Source of the DNA: Symbiodinium natans
Taxonomy: Eukaryota; Sar; Dinophyceae; Suessiales; Symbiodiniaceae
Direction of reading: 5' to 3'
Assembly (NCBI GenBank): GCA_905221605.1
Contig: CAJNDS010000446.1
Location: 1,660,904-1,724,903 of the forward strand
DNA length: 64,000 nt
In this document: positions 22,323-35,300 of the stretch, in pieces
Layout of the letters: each line of letters opens with the position of its first letter
Numbering within the stretch: the first letter of the stretch is position 1
Notes under the pieces: generated by a model
What the model was told of the DNA's origin: nothing
Database searches by the model: none
Seen by the model: the letters and a program-made list of their open reading frames with translations, nothing else
Program-made: the position numbers and the translations under genes

Positions 22323-22825
22323 ATAACAAAAATAATAAAAACAAAAAAAAGGAGAGACGGAGTGGTGAGAGCAAGGTCTGGCCTGTCTGCATGCCCTAAA
22401 GCCCCAACAAAAACCCTCACCTAACCCCTAAAACCCTAAAACCCTAAACCTCTAAACCTCTAAACCTCTAAACCCTAAACCCCCCCTAAACCCTAAACCC
22501 TAACCCCTAAACCCTAAACCCTAAACCCTCAACCCCAAACCCCAAACCCTAAACCCCAAACCCTAAGACCCAGACCCCAACCGTAGCTTGCCTCGTAGGC
22601 TTGCACACACCCGTTCGGCCCCTTTTCCGACTTGGCTGGTCTTGGGAGGGCAGGGTCTAGGGTTTAGGGTTTCGAGTTGAGGGTTTAGGGTTTAGGGTTT
22701 AGGGCTAGGGTTTAGGGTTTAGGGTTTAGGGGTCAGGGTGGTTTTGGGAGAAGAGCGGTGCGGCTTCCAGTTTCAATAGGGGTTAGAGGTCAGGCTTCTG
22801 ATGCTCACGTGGTAGTGTCGTCAGA

Positions 22826-22950
22826 TGGGTAGTTCTCCAGATTAGGGTCCCTTTTGGGGCCCTAAACCCTAAACCCTAAATCCTAAACCCAGAACCCTAA
22901 TCCCTAGGGTACCCCAAAAAAAAGAGACCCTAAATTGGAGAGCTACCCAC
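22826..22950. repeat. Hairpin element with telomeric repeat in the loop
   Basis: GGGTAGTTCTCCAGATTAGG ... CCTAAATTGGAGAGCTACCC form about 35-bp arms. The loop consists of CCCTAAA-type units. Confidence 0.75.
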
Positions 22951-23136
22951 AGAGGCCTCTGAAGGATCGGCCAAGTATTTCCAAAGTCTGGTGGCACAGA
23001 GAACCCTCCCGGGCATACGCCCGTCAGACTGTCAGAGTAGGGCTTAGGGTTTAGGGTTTAGGGTTTGGGGTTTAGGGTTTAGGGTTTGGGGCTTGGGGTT
23101 TGGGGTTTGGGGTTTGGGGTTTAGGGTTTCGGGTTT

Positions 23137-23242
23137 GGTAGCCCATTTTTACCTCTTTTTTTTCGGTTCAAGGTTCCCTTTTTCAGCAACCAACCACAAA
23201 AAATGGGTGCTCTCATTATAATATGGCTACTGGGCTACTAAG
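23137..23242. repeat. TIR element, GGTAGCCC family, copy 3
   Basis: GGTAGCCCATTTTTACC ... GGCTACTGGGCTACTAAG with the family interior. It directly abuts a TTTGGGG/TTTAGGG array on its left. Confidence 0.75.
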
Positions 23243-23437
23243 CAGATAGAGGGACTTGTCAATCTGAGTCGGGTGTTCCGTGATGCTTTTGACGTAGTAG
23301 CTGAGTAGGCAGCCTTTAACCTTTCGGGGTAAATATAACCCTACCACAGTGGAAAGCTTAAGCTTTTTTTGGTCCGGGGTACAGTACTCAGAGACTAGGT
23401 TGGAGGATTCGAGTCATTTTCATGCGGTTCTTTTCAG

Positions 23438-23512
23438 GGGCGTTGATGTCGAAAGCTCAGGGGTCTTCCAGCTTTCGGAGGTCTCCGATGGGATTTCGGG
23501 TTGCGTCCTCAG
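23438..23512 (+). CDS. Exon-like segment, unknown
   Basis: Between TTTTCAG and GTTGCT an open frame reads GVDVESSGVFQLSEVSDG and continues SGCVLR. No family recognised. It may be an upstream exon of the RBR gene. Confidence 0.3.
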
Positions 23513-24026
23513 GTTGCTGGACAGGTTCCCACCGTTTAGGGTTCAGGGTTTAGGGTTTAGGGTTTAGGGTTTAGGGTTTAGGGTTTAGGGTTTAGGGTTT
23601 AGGGTGGGATCTGACAGTTTGGATTTTCCTCTCCGGAGAGTGCCTGACTCCATTGCTGGGTTCTGGCTTATTGGCCAGTTCTACGTGAAGTTGTTTTCGT
23701 GCAGTTAGAAGTCGGGTTTCAGGGTTTAGGGTTTAGGGCTTAGGGCTTAGGGGCGTAGGGTTCAGCATCTCAAGTTCAAGCACTCACTAGTGAAGCAGCT
23801 TCTCAGGCGCTCGAGAGGGACCCGCCGACCCCGAGAATCCCATACCATTGAGGTATTAAACAGCTTCACACGCAACCCCAACCCGAAGCCCTAAACCCTA
23901 AACCCTAAGCCCTAAACCCTAAACCCTAAACCCTAAACCCTGAACCCCCAAGCCCCAAACCCGAAACCCTAAACACTGGGCCCTGAACCTCAAACCCTAC
24001 CCTTGGAACCCTGAGCCTTGAACCCC

Positions 24027-24293
24027 AAAGGTTTAGGGTTTAGGGTTTTAGGGTTTTAGGGTTGTAGGGTTTTAGGGTTTTAGGGTTTTAGGGTTTTAGG
24101 GTTTTAGGGTTTTAGGGTTTTAGGGTTTTCGGGTTTTCGGGTTTTCGGGTTTTAGGGTTTTAGATTTTTAGGGTTTTGGGGTTATCGGGTTTTCGGGTTT
24201 TCGGGTTTTCGGGTTTTAGGGTTTTAGGGTTTTAGGGTTGTAGGGTTGTAGGGTTGTAGGGTTTTAGGGTTTTGGGGTTTTAGGGTTTTAGGG
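24027..24293. repeat. (TTTTAGGG)n variant array
   Basis: Eight-base units TTTTAGGG with TTTTCGGG, TTGTAGGG and TTTTGGGG variants, longer by one T than the usual repeat. Confidence 0.93.
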
Positions 24294-24365
24294 AAAGGAA
24301 CCCTAGACCCTAGTCCCCTAGGCTTTACACCCTGGGCCCTTAAGGCACCCTTGACCTTGCCCAAC

Positions 24366-24593
<228 letters not shown>

Positions 24594-26249
24594 ACCTTGC
24601 CGAATGTTTTTTATGACCTTAGCCAATCTGTTTATGGCCTTGCCCCATGTCTTGTTTTATGACCTTGCCCAATGGTGCATTAACATGCATTGTATATGAT
24701 AAAGTGGTTTAGGATTTAGGATTTAGGGTTTAGGGTTTAGGGTTTAGGGTTTAGGGTGATTCAATGAAGGTTTTAGATACCTGCTTTTTTTGAAAGCTGC
24801 AAAAAGTAGTTACGAACCCAGCCAATAGAGGCATGGCATCCTAGAGCACCCTGAGAAAACCGCAGAAACTCATGCGACGAAAAGGGGATCCGTGGGTTGT
24901 TGAGGGCTTTATCGGGCTTAGGGCTTAGGGCTTAGGGCTTAGGGTTTAGGGTTTAGGGTTTAGGGTTTAGGGTTTAGGGTTTAGGGTTTAGGGTTTAGGC
25001 CCTACTGTACTAACTGGAGTTGAGGGAGTTCTAACCTACATAGAAAGACTTGTAACCCAATTTCGGGCCTTTCGAACCCTATTAAGGACCAGGGAGGGCC
25101 TACCTGTAGACCACCCCCCAAACCCCAAACCCTAAACCCTAAACCCCAAACCCTAAACCCTAAACCCTAAACCCTAAACCCCAAACCCTAAACCTCACAA
25201 CGAATTCAAGGTTTAGGGTTCCTTTTTGAACTATGGAGAGGGGGCGGGGGTAAGGCTTGGGAGCTTTCTCCTGCATCACTGCCCCTATACCATCATAGGC
25301 TATCATAGGTTTAGGGTTAAGGGTTAGGGTTTCGGGCTAGGGTTTAGGGTAATCATGGGGGGGTTTTAGGGGCTAGGGCCAGGGCTAGGGCTGCGTTTTT
25401 CCTCAGAAATCATAGAACATAATATGATAGCAAGTGCTGCGGTTGCTTAGGGCTTCGGGCTTAGGGTTTAGAGTTTAGGGTGTCGGGTTTAGGGTTTTTC
25501 AGGGATAAGGGTTTAGCGTTTAGCGTTTAGGGTGCAGGGTTTAGGGTTCTGGGTGGGAGCCCTGCTGCTGAAACCTCAACTCTATCAAGTGCGTACCGCT
25601 AGCATACTCAGCCGGACGTGAAACCCTACGTGAAGGCATAGCTCCTTTTTGTGTTTGTTCTTGAGGTTTGTAGTAGACTACACCACAAAGGCACTTCAGT
25701 CGGACTGTAGGTAAACCTGGCCATACACCCTGCACCCCAAACGCTAAGCCCTGAACCCGAGACCTTAAACCCTAAACCCTACACCAAATCCCAACGTCGT
25801 ATTTCTGAGGTGGCCGACGTGGGAACGTGGAATGCGCTGCAGTGGCACGGCCAGAGGTGTCGAGTTCAGCTCTGGGCTCGCAAGCTCTTAAGGGCTTAGG
25901 GTGGACGATTTTTTGTCTCCTTTAGGGTTGAGGGTTTAGGGTTTAGGGTTTAGGGTTTGGGGGAGTGGGATTTGCCAGAGGTTTCAGGGGTAGGTCTAAG
26001 TAGGGTTATAGCGTTTCAGGTGAGAATATGTCGGACATAGGAGACATGTCTCATGATTAGCTCCTACTCATAGACCAGATGTCACAGGGTTAAGGGTTTA
26101 ATTAGGGATCTTAAAGGTCTGTTTGGGACACCCAGTGGTGCTCTTCTAATTCTTGGATTTACGGTTTAGGGTTCCTTTTCTGTTGCCTGGTCAGTTCCTG
26201 AGATTCAGAAACCTTACACCTTCAACCGTGAACCCTTTCCCCACTGCAG

Positions 26250-26318
26250 GAGGTGCAGCTGCTTACGGATGAGGAGACTTTCGCGAGCCTCAGCAAAAGA
26301 GCTCTCGGGATTCGGGTC
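26250..26318 (+). CDS. Possible RBR exon before the IBR
   Basis: Acceptor ACTGCAG, 23 codons EVQLLTDEETFASLSKRAL then GIRV, donor GCAAGT. Resembles the helix between RING1 and IBR (LL-x-x-E-x-x-x-x-Y). Its phase (0) does not meet the next exon (needs one extra base), so an exon may be missing; a candidate is 27373-27400. Confidence 0.4.
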
Positions 26319-29300
26319 GCAAGTGTGTAGCTACCCTAAGCCCTAAACCCTAACCCCTAAACCCTAAACCCTAAATCCCTAGACCACATGCACGGCAAGG
26401 ATGCAAGGGGATTCTGAGAGGTTCGGGATGTAGGGTTCTAAGGCTTGCAGGTGATGGTGATGAGCTTCGGCCCATTCAGGTTTCAGGGTTTAGGGTTTTA
26501 GGGTTTAGGGTTTAGGGTTCAGGGTTTTAGGTCTTCGGGTTTAGGGTTTGCCCGCAAGGTAGGCAGAGGTTCTATAGAAGGCTTGACGGATGTGGTGTTC
26601 AGGCTCTGTGCCACAAAAGTCACAGAAACTCTATTATTACATGATCATATAGCAATATAAGCATATTATGATGAGACAGGAACCTATACATTCATATGAA
26701 AGGGAAGAAAAACTTATATAATCAAATAATATACTGCCATCCCTTCATTCATCCATCCAATCCATAGTTAACCCAAGCCCTGAAGCCAGAACCAAGCGAA
26801 ACCCTGCATTTGCAAATTCCCCCATGCGCCCACAGGCCTTATCCTCTTCTTCTTCACTTACAGATATTGGAGCTACGTTCTAAAACGCGTTCCGAAAAGT
26901 GTTCCCACAGAACTTGCCACAACACTCGTGGAGCCTACGCGGGTTTTCCGTTCGGAGCACAATGCCCACACATGACATGCGGACAGCCCGACCGATTGGC
27001 TTCGTAGCCCCACGTGCCAGAGCTCCGGAGCCTAAAGCCCCCTTAGCCCTCATCCTAAACTCAGGAAGTACCAGCGCTTCATGCAGATGCGCCACTTTCC
27101 TGGGGTTAGAGATAGTACTGCACCCTTGCAATAAGGAAAGAGGACCCTAACTAGAGAACCACGCGCAGATGACGCTAGAAGCTTGGGAGGCATAGGGCGT
27201 TCAGCTTTTTGAGTTTTTGGGCCAACGAGAGCTTCTGAAGGATACCTAAACCCTGAGCCGCGCAAGCCCCGCAACCCTGAACACTGAACTCTAGGACTCT
27301 GGAACCCTACTAAGCTCAAAGCCCCAAACCCTAAACCCTCCCCCTAAGCCCTACATGGCCTTAACAGCCGCGTTTGAACGGAAGCCCGACGAGGTACAAC
27401 CTTAGGGCGTGAGATTTGGGTTCTCTTTGTTTTAGGGTCTAGGGTTTCGGGTTATCGGGCTATTTGGATTATTAGGGCTTAGGGTTTCGGATTTAATTTG
27501 GGGATTTAGGGTGTAGGGCGTGGAACTCAGGGATTTCAGTGTTTGGAGCTCATTAGGGTTGAGGCCTCGGGGCTCAGGGCTGTTGTATTGGCATTTCTAC
27601 ATCAATTCAGGTTTCAGGTTTTAGGGTTTAGGGTGCTAGCGCTAAACCGAAAGCATGGAAACAATGCTACAACTGACAGAATCGCAGCGTAATTTACATA
27701 GAAAATCGAATTATTCTTATTCTTATTATTGTTATTATTTCTATTTTCATTGTTTTTATTTACAAAAAGAACGAAAAAGCAACAACGATGAAAAGGCGAC
27801 GACGCCACGGTCCGGGAATGTCCGAAGTGCAGCCAACTCTGCAAGCCGCAGCTGAAAGACGGCGGGGAGCTGCCCGCCTCGCACTTTTTTTTGATTCGGG
27901 GGGCTGGTGGGTTTAGGCTTTAGGTTTAGGGTTTAGGTTTTAGGGTTTAGGATTTAGGGTTTAGAGTTTAGAGTTTAGAGTTTAGTGGGTCGGGGGGAGG
28001 GCTCAGCGGTTCAGTAGGATTTCGGGCTCGTTTATCCCCGTGTAGTTGAAGTTTAAAGCTTGGGATGCTCCCCCTCAAAAACTAGCAGACCTTAATAGGC
28101 ATTACGAAAGGGGGTAGTACCATCCCTTTTGAGGACTGTTAGCATATGGGGATCATCCCAAGTTAAAGTGTTTACGGTTTAGGGGATGAACCCCTAAGCC
28201 CTCAGCCCACCATGCACTTGGCAGCCCAGGTGGTACCCTTTACCCTTTTTTTTTTTGGGTTCTGGGGTTCCCTTATAATGTAACCCACCCAAAACAGGGT
28301 TTAGGGTTTAGGGCTTAGGGCTTAGGGTTTAGGGTTTAGGGTTTAGGGTTTAGGGTTTAGGGTTTAGGGTTTAGGGTTTAGGGTGCCCTTATTATAATCC
28401 GGTTACTGGGCTACTAAGTGCAAGTTTTAGCTCCAGACCCTCGCTGGTGTCAGCCTGGAGTCCGGGGGGTTTAGGGTTTAGGGTTTAGGGTTTAGGGTTT
28501 AGGGTTTAGGGTTTAGGGTTTCGGGTTTAGGGTTTAGGGTTTAGGGTTTGGGGTTTAGGGTTTAGGGTGTGGGGTTTGGGGTTTGGGGTTTAGGGTTATG
28601 ATGTGCTTAAGAGCACACCCAAGGTTCCAAGTATGGGCCCTTGGTTTGGGTCCCTTGTTGTATGACCCTTATATACACCACACGGAATAAGGGCCCATAC
28701 TTCGGATCCCTAAACCCTAAACCCTAAACCCTAAACCCTAAACCCTAAACCCTAAACCCTAAACCCTAAACCCTAAACCCTAAACCCCAAAGCCACCCTC
28801 AACCAAAGATAAGGGACCATACTTCCGACCTTAGAGATGGAGGCCTTCTGGGAAAGACTTGGTGTCAAGTTTTTAAGGATCGGGTAGCCCTGAAGCCCGG
28901 TTTAGGGTTAGGCGTTTGACCTAAGACCCCCCCCCCAAAAAAAAAACACATCTTCATGGCCCATGCAACTTCCCTTGCATGAACAAAGGGGGAACCCCAA
29001 GAAAATAGCAGGGATATAGTTGGAATACAGTAGGAAGATGATAGGAATGCAGTTTAGTAGGAGTATAGTAGGACTCTGGTAGGGATACGCCTAGCAGGGG
29101 CCTTCTACTCCCTTGGTAAATTTCAGGCCTAGCGGCACGGGCCGGCCCCCGCCCCCCCAAGCACGAAACCTTGAACCTTGGCAGTTCTCTTTCCCGTGTC
29201 TTTGTCCTCTCCTTCTCTCTGTCTCTCTTTCTCCTGCCTTCGCCCCCCCTCCCTCCCCCCCCCCCCCCCCCCCGCGCGCGCGCGCGCGCGCGCGCGCCCC

Positions 29301-32300
29301 GCATCAGGAGCATCAGTGGGGTTGGTTTGGGGGCCTTAAAAGCATTCTATGCATGCGTTTTGCCTTCGAAAAACCTTCAGAAAACGCTGTAAACACGTGT
29401 TTTTGGGCTTGGGAAGCCTTTTGGGACCCAGGAAAGGGAGCATCATGAGCATCAGCGGCCGCCCCCAGGCCATCCAAAACCCCCTTAAACACGCCGATTG
29501 TATGTGCTTGAACGCTTGCGTGCCCACGAAACCCCCAAAAGCAAGACCCCGAATGCCCTTAAGGGCATTCGGGGTCCTGCTGTTCGGGTGTTTTGTAGGC
29601 ACGAAGCCGTTCGAGCGCGTAAAATGAGCGATTTTAGGGGCGTTTTTACGTGGACCCACAAAACACTCGGTATTTACGAGGTTTTCTGCTGTTGGAACAC
29701 CCCCCCAAACCGAGCATCATGAGCATCAGCTGGGTCTCTGGGCCGTGGGCCCGGACCCCCCCACGAAGCCCATGAGAAACGATGGCTGGATGATGCGCCC
29801 GGACCCCGCGCATCAGAAGCATCAGCAGACCCCCCCCCGGATGTGGGTTTCGATGATGCGCACTTTGGGGGCGGGTCAAGGGCAACAAGGGTGGGGGTCG
29901 GAGGCATGCGTGAAAAACCTCATAAAAACACGGTATTTACGGTGATTTCAGCGTTTTTCAGCATTTTTTTCTGCCTTGGGGCCGCGGGCCAGGGCTGCTG
30001 ATGCTCATGATGCTCGCCTGGTTTTGGGCTTCCGGTACCCCCCCCAAATCTTGAAAAACGTGGTTTCGGCCTGGCGCGCGCCCCATGTGAAAAGCTAGGG
30101 TCGATGATGCGCGCCCGTGAGGGTTTAATGGGGTGCTGCGGGTGTTTTGTGGCCTCGGTTTTTCGTAGAAAACCATGGTTTTTACGTGGTTTTCGTGCTT
30201 TTCGCACCACCGCGTGTTGCGTCCCCTTGGATGCCGTTTTGGAGGCCTCCCGAAGGGCCCCGCGCGAATTTGAAGCAATTTTGGGCGGGGTCGGCGGCGG
30301 CGCTCGCCCCTTAAAGCTAGCGCTTTAGTGCGACGCGGGCTCCGCCCTGGACCACGGGCGGCGCGGGGGCCGGATTTCAGAGCCTCCGGCTCAAGCCGCC
30401 GACCCCGCTGGAGCATAGTTGAAAGGTTTAAACGCGCTCGTCAGTGCTTGAGCCTCTGTGAAACGTTGGGGGGGGGGAGTAGGACCCAAACAGGAGCTAA
30501 AGCCAGCTTGAAGGGCAGGGAAATTGTTGCCAAGCCTGGTAACCAGGAGAGGGGGGGGGGCGGGGGGGGAGGGGGGGGGGGGGGGGGAGGGGGGAGGGGA
30601 GGGGGGGGGGGGGAGGGGGAGGGGGGGGGGAGGGGGGGGGGGGGGCAGGGGGAGGGGGCGTGCTGGGTGGTTTTTTTCCCAAAGGCCCTTATGTCCTGTG
30701 CGAAACCGCCTATGGTTTATGCGGTGTGGGTGGCATGGAAAAGCTGCCCGGTACCCTCCCCTACCCCCCCCCCCCCGCCGCGTTTTTCCCATCCAACACG
30801 CCGCCAGGGTCGGCGGACCCTACACCCCAAACCCTCAACCCTAAACGCTAAACCGTGTATATAGATGCTCAGGATCCTAGCGGAGATGACCTGTCCCAGC
30901 TGCCGGACAGAGTTCTGCCCCCTCGAAGCACTCACTGGGACTTCGCTTTTTTGTGCCTGATCGTTCCTTACCAAAACCCAAACCTTAAACCCTCAACCTT
31001 AAACCCTAAACCCTAAACCTTTGTGATAAAGTTACGATAGCCACTCCAAAGCACACTAATCTTTTATTTGCTTAAGAACCCCACAAGAATGATAAACAAC
31101 ATTCCCTGAATTACCCTTTTTGAAGGGGGGAATATGTTTTCTTTTTCGGGGTTCTTAAGCAATTAGTAGTAATTAAGCTCTAAGCTCTTCACTCAAAACC
31201 CCGATCTCAGCCCTCAGTCAGTTCATGGAGACGAAAGGATGTATGGCCCGAAAGGTTAGGGTTCAGGGTTTAGGGTTTGGGGTTTGGGGTTTGGGGTTTA
31301 GGGTTTAGGGTTTAGGGTTTTGGGGGGGTTTAGGGTTTAGGGATGAGGCTCATATTCTTGGCAAGTGGCTTTTCGGATACCTTGTCAGACTGCAGCACAT
31401 GGTGCAGAAAATCGAGGGTTTCAAGATCCTGACCTGACGTAGCCTCTTGTGTGATGCAGCTTCGATGTGCATTGCTCGCTTCCAACTTTTTCCACTCAAG
31501 ATGAAGCCTTTTCTCGAGAGTCATTGGCAACATCTTTCGTGGCCCCCCGCGATGGTTGGGTTTTGACTTGTGCAGCACTCGCCCAACCCTGGTCTGAAAG
31601 ACATGGTACAGACTTCCAATGTGAGCGTGGTTTGGGCTCCTGCTTCTTATAAGCTTTCGACCTTGATTGGACAGTGCTGATTATACATGCTTCTGGAATG
31701 GAAAAGCTTCAGTGCGGCCGCCGGGGCGTGTGTACTTCAAGCGCTGTTTCAGCTCTGTGTCTTCTCCTGCAGGTAACTTGGGCTACGCTTCAACCTCTCG
31801 ACGCAGTTTTCCCTTCGGGCTAGTTGATGTACAGGTGGCTGGTCTACGCTCTTGTTCAGTTGACCGGGTCTGTTCTGCAAGAGGCGAAGCTGCACCTCAT
31901 GGCACAAACTTGGAGGCAAAGTTTGAGGCTGTCTTCTGAACTTGTGGGCTTGCGCAGGCTGTGCCCCCTGCGCCGTGCTTCCAATGGTTGGGAGCCGTCT
32001 TTAATTGGTTGAAGCACTCAGCCATGCTTTGATCGTCGTGGCCATGGTTGCTGCTCCATGGCTCTCCTGGTGGCAATGCGGCCTTGACGCCCAGTGCTGG
32101 GGGATTGGGTTCTCAAGTGCTGTGAGGGCCCTGAGGGCAAAGCTGCACACACTTTTCATCAGACTCTCGGTGGTCTGATTGCAAGAACTCTAACCTCAGG
32201 ACCAGTCGCAGGCTGCTGCAAAAGAGGGCAACGAGATGTCGCTTTCACACATGCTTAGCTACGCCGTCTTTCCCGTCAGCTACCAGCCACTGCAGCGGAG

Positions 32301-35300
32301 CCCGAAGAAACGTTTTTCAAGAATGAGGCTCATATTCTTGGCAAGTGGCTTTTCGGATACCTTGTCAGACTGCAGCACATGGTGCAGAAAGAGGGTTTCA
32401 AGATCCTGACCTGACGTAGCCTCTTGTGTGATGCAGCTTCGATGTGCATTGCTCGCTTCCAACTTTTTCCACTCAAGATGAAGCCTTTTCTTGAGAGTCA
32501 TTGGCAACATCTTTCGTGGCCCACCCTGGCTGCGCCCCCACCCTGTTGGGTTCTCAAGTGCTGTGAGGGCCCTGAGGGCAAAGCTGCACACACTTTTCAT
32601 CAGACTCTCGGTGGTCTGATTGCAAGAACTCTAACCTCAGGACCAGTCGCAGGCTGCTGCAAAAGAGGGCAACGAGATGTCGCTTTCACACATGCTTAGC
32701 TACGCCGTCTTTCCCGTCAGCTACCAGCCACTGCAGCGGAGCCCGAAGAAACGTTCTCCAAGAATTAGGGTTTAGGGTTTAGGGTTTGGTAGCCCGGTGG
32801 TACCCTTTACCCTTTATTTTGTGTTCTGGGGCCCCTTACAAAGTGACCAACCAAAAAAGGGTGCCCTTATTAGAATGCGGTTACTGGGCTACTAAGGGTT
32901 TAGGCCTGTTGTAGGGCTTTGAAGGGTTTAGGGTTTTAAGGCCTCACAGGGTTTCGGGCTTTTAGGGCTTCACAGGGCTTCGTGTTTTTACAGTGCCCTG
33001 CACACTGCAGCTCCAAGTTAAAAACTCACTAGGGCTTAAGGTTTGGAGGGCTTAGGGTTTGGGGCTTAGGGTTACCCTAAACCCTACTTGGAGGTTCAGG
33101 GCACTTAGTAGACTTAGTACCCCAGTATACTTGTAGTTATAACCCACGTAGAAGCCCCTTAAGTACCCTAATATAGCTTTATTATACTTGGGTTATCAGA
33201 ACAGGTATGATTTGGGTTCCTAAGTACCATCGACCTCCAAGTGGAACCCTGAACTCCGAAGCCGTACACCCTAATCTTGGGCTAAGGAACCCTAAACCCT
33301 AAACCCTAAACCCTAAACCCTAAACCCTAAACCCTAAACCCTAAACCCTAAAACCTAAAACCCTAAACCTAAACCCTTAGGATTTCAGGTCCGCAGAATT
33401 CCCCAAACGAAGCCGAAACCCGATCACCTCGTTTTGGGACCAGGGGTTTAGGGTTTTTGGTTTAGGCTTTAGTCCACTGTAAATACGAACTACCCTTAAT
33501 GGGGGTTAGAACGCCCTTCGTAGTAGGCAAGTCCAAGCACTCTTTTGTCTCTTCTGCCGGATAGGTCCTTAGGTCTTTCGGGTTTCCTGGGCCTTGCACA
33601 AGGTCGGTGAAAATCTCAGTCTTGAGCAAGGTGCTAAGGTAGCAAAGGTTTGTGTACTGCAGCTCCACGGCAGACACAAAAAACCTTGCCCTAAACCCTT
33701 AGACCCTAAACCCTAAGCTCTAAACCCCACATTTCCTGGGCCGGAAGAGCTCGGCAGGCCTATGGCTCTAGCTCTGTTTACCTTCAGAACCCACAATTTC
33801 TGCGTTTTGGCTACCTGAGAACCCTGCAAGGGGCTTTATGCTAGGAACCTACAGCAAAGGTGGGTTTTGGGTTCTTGAGGTAGGTTCTCGCCCTAAACCC
33901 TAAACACTACACCCTGACCTTAACTCTCTTTCCTCTCAAGTACCCTAAGCTTGGGGGTTTGCAGGCTTCATGTAGGCTTTATAGGGTTTATGGGCTTTGT
34001 GCGACCTCTAGGGTTTAAAGGGTCCATAGGGTTTATGTAAGATTTGGAGGGTTTATAGGGTTGACAGTGTTTGCCGGCTTTATCGGCTTCTTGGGGTTTG
34101 TAGGGTTTAGGGTTTAGGGTTTAGGGTTTAGGGTTTAGGGTTTAGGGTTTAGGGTTTAGGGTTTAGGGTTTAGGGTTTAGGGTTTAGGGTTTAGGGTTTA
34201 GGGTTTAGGGTTTAGGGTAAACACTCTTGAGGCTACTATCACTCCGCTGCCCACGCGGGTCGCCCATGTGAGGAGTACGAAACTTGTTCCGCAAGACCTA
34301 CGGTTTAGGGCATAGGGTTCCTAGTATCCTAAACCCTAAGCCCTAAACCCTAAACCCTAAACCCTAAACCTTGTTTTTACAGGGTTTAGGGCTTCTTGGG
34401 TTGAATGTTTCAGGGCTTCGAATTTTAGAGCTTAGTGGTTTTCATGCAACTTTTTCTGCAGAGTACACTACGCTGTACAGGGTGGAGGACATGGGATTGG
34501 GTGGAGGTTCGGGTTTAAGGCTAAACATTTTGGGCAGATGAAAACCGAAAACTTTGCCACGATTATTATCGTTTAAGCCTTTTCGGGGGGCCCCGGAGAC
34601 AAGACACCCAAGGCACTTGTGTTTAGGGTTTTGAGTTTAGGGTCTAGGGTTCAGGGTTCAGGGTTTAGGGTTTAGAGAAGGCTGCAGGTCAAATTTCAGA
34701 ATGTCCTGCTCGGGCCCAAGCAACCATCATCGTCTTCTACGCCACATCCTCAGTCTGGAGCTCTGTTGGTTTGAGTTTGGTTCAGCCCCTGAACCCGAAG
34801 CCATAAACCCTAAACCCTGTACCCTAAACCTCAACCCGAAACTACACCTTACACCTGCGGCCCACAAGTTGGCCGAGGAGAGGCAGATGGCCAAGCAGGA
34901 GAAAGAGATGCAATCTGGAGCGCACTTGGGCCGGCAATTGCTTCGTTTTTTTGTTTCAGGGTTTTGGGGTTTAGAAATCTAATTCCCAAAAAATCTGGAG
35001 CGCACTTGGGCCGGCAATCGCAGGAAGATTATTTGCTTCGTTTTTTTTCCTCAGGGTTTTAGGGTTTAGGAATCTAATTCCCACAAAGAGGCCCTTAACC
35101 TGCAGAGCAGTAGGTGAAGCAGAGTCCCTGGCAGGGCCTCAGGTTTCTGTCACATGGCTTTTTGTTTGACCTTTCGTACTGGGAATTCCAAGAGCACCAA
35201 TCGACCCTACACCCAAAACCCGAGAGTTTAGGATTCAGGGTACCTGGGAAATGTTTTCGCCACTGCTGTTGTCAAACTAGTTCCTACATTTGAGGGTTTT

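Larger units (their letters stand above)
28950..30550. other. GC-rich block poor in telomeric repeats
   Basis: Contains recurring GCATCATGAGCATCAGC-like motifs (29301, 29440, 29717, 29808, 30000 areas) and the palindrome at 29545. Many short frames on both strands, none with recognised homology. Possibly a separate repeat family or non-coding insert in an RBR intron. Confidence 0.4.

Noticed and set aside
30328-30864. Gly-rich frame of 178 codons
   Set aside because: Arises from a G-tract; no codon bias or family.
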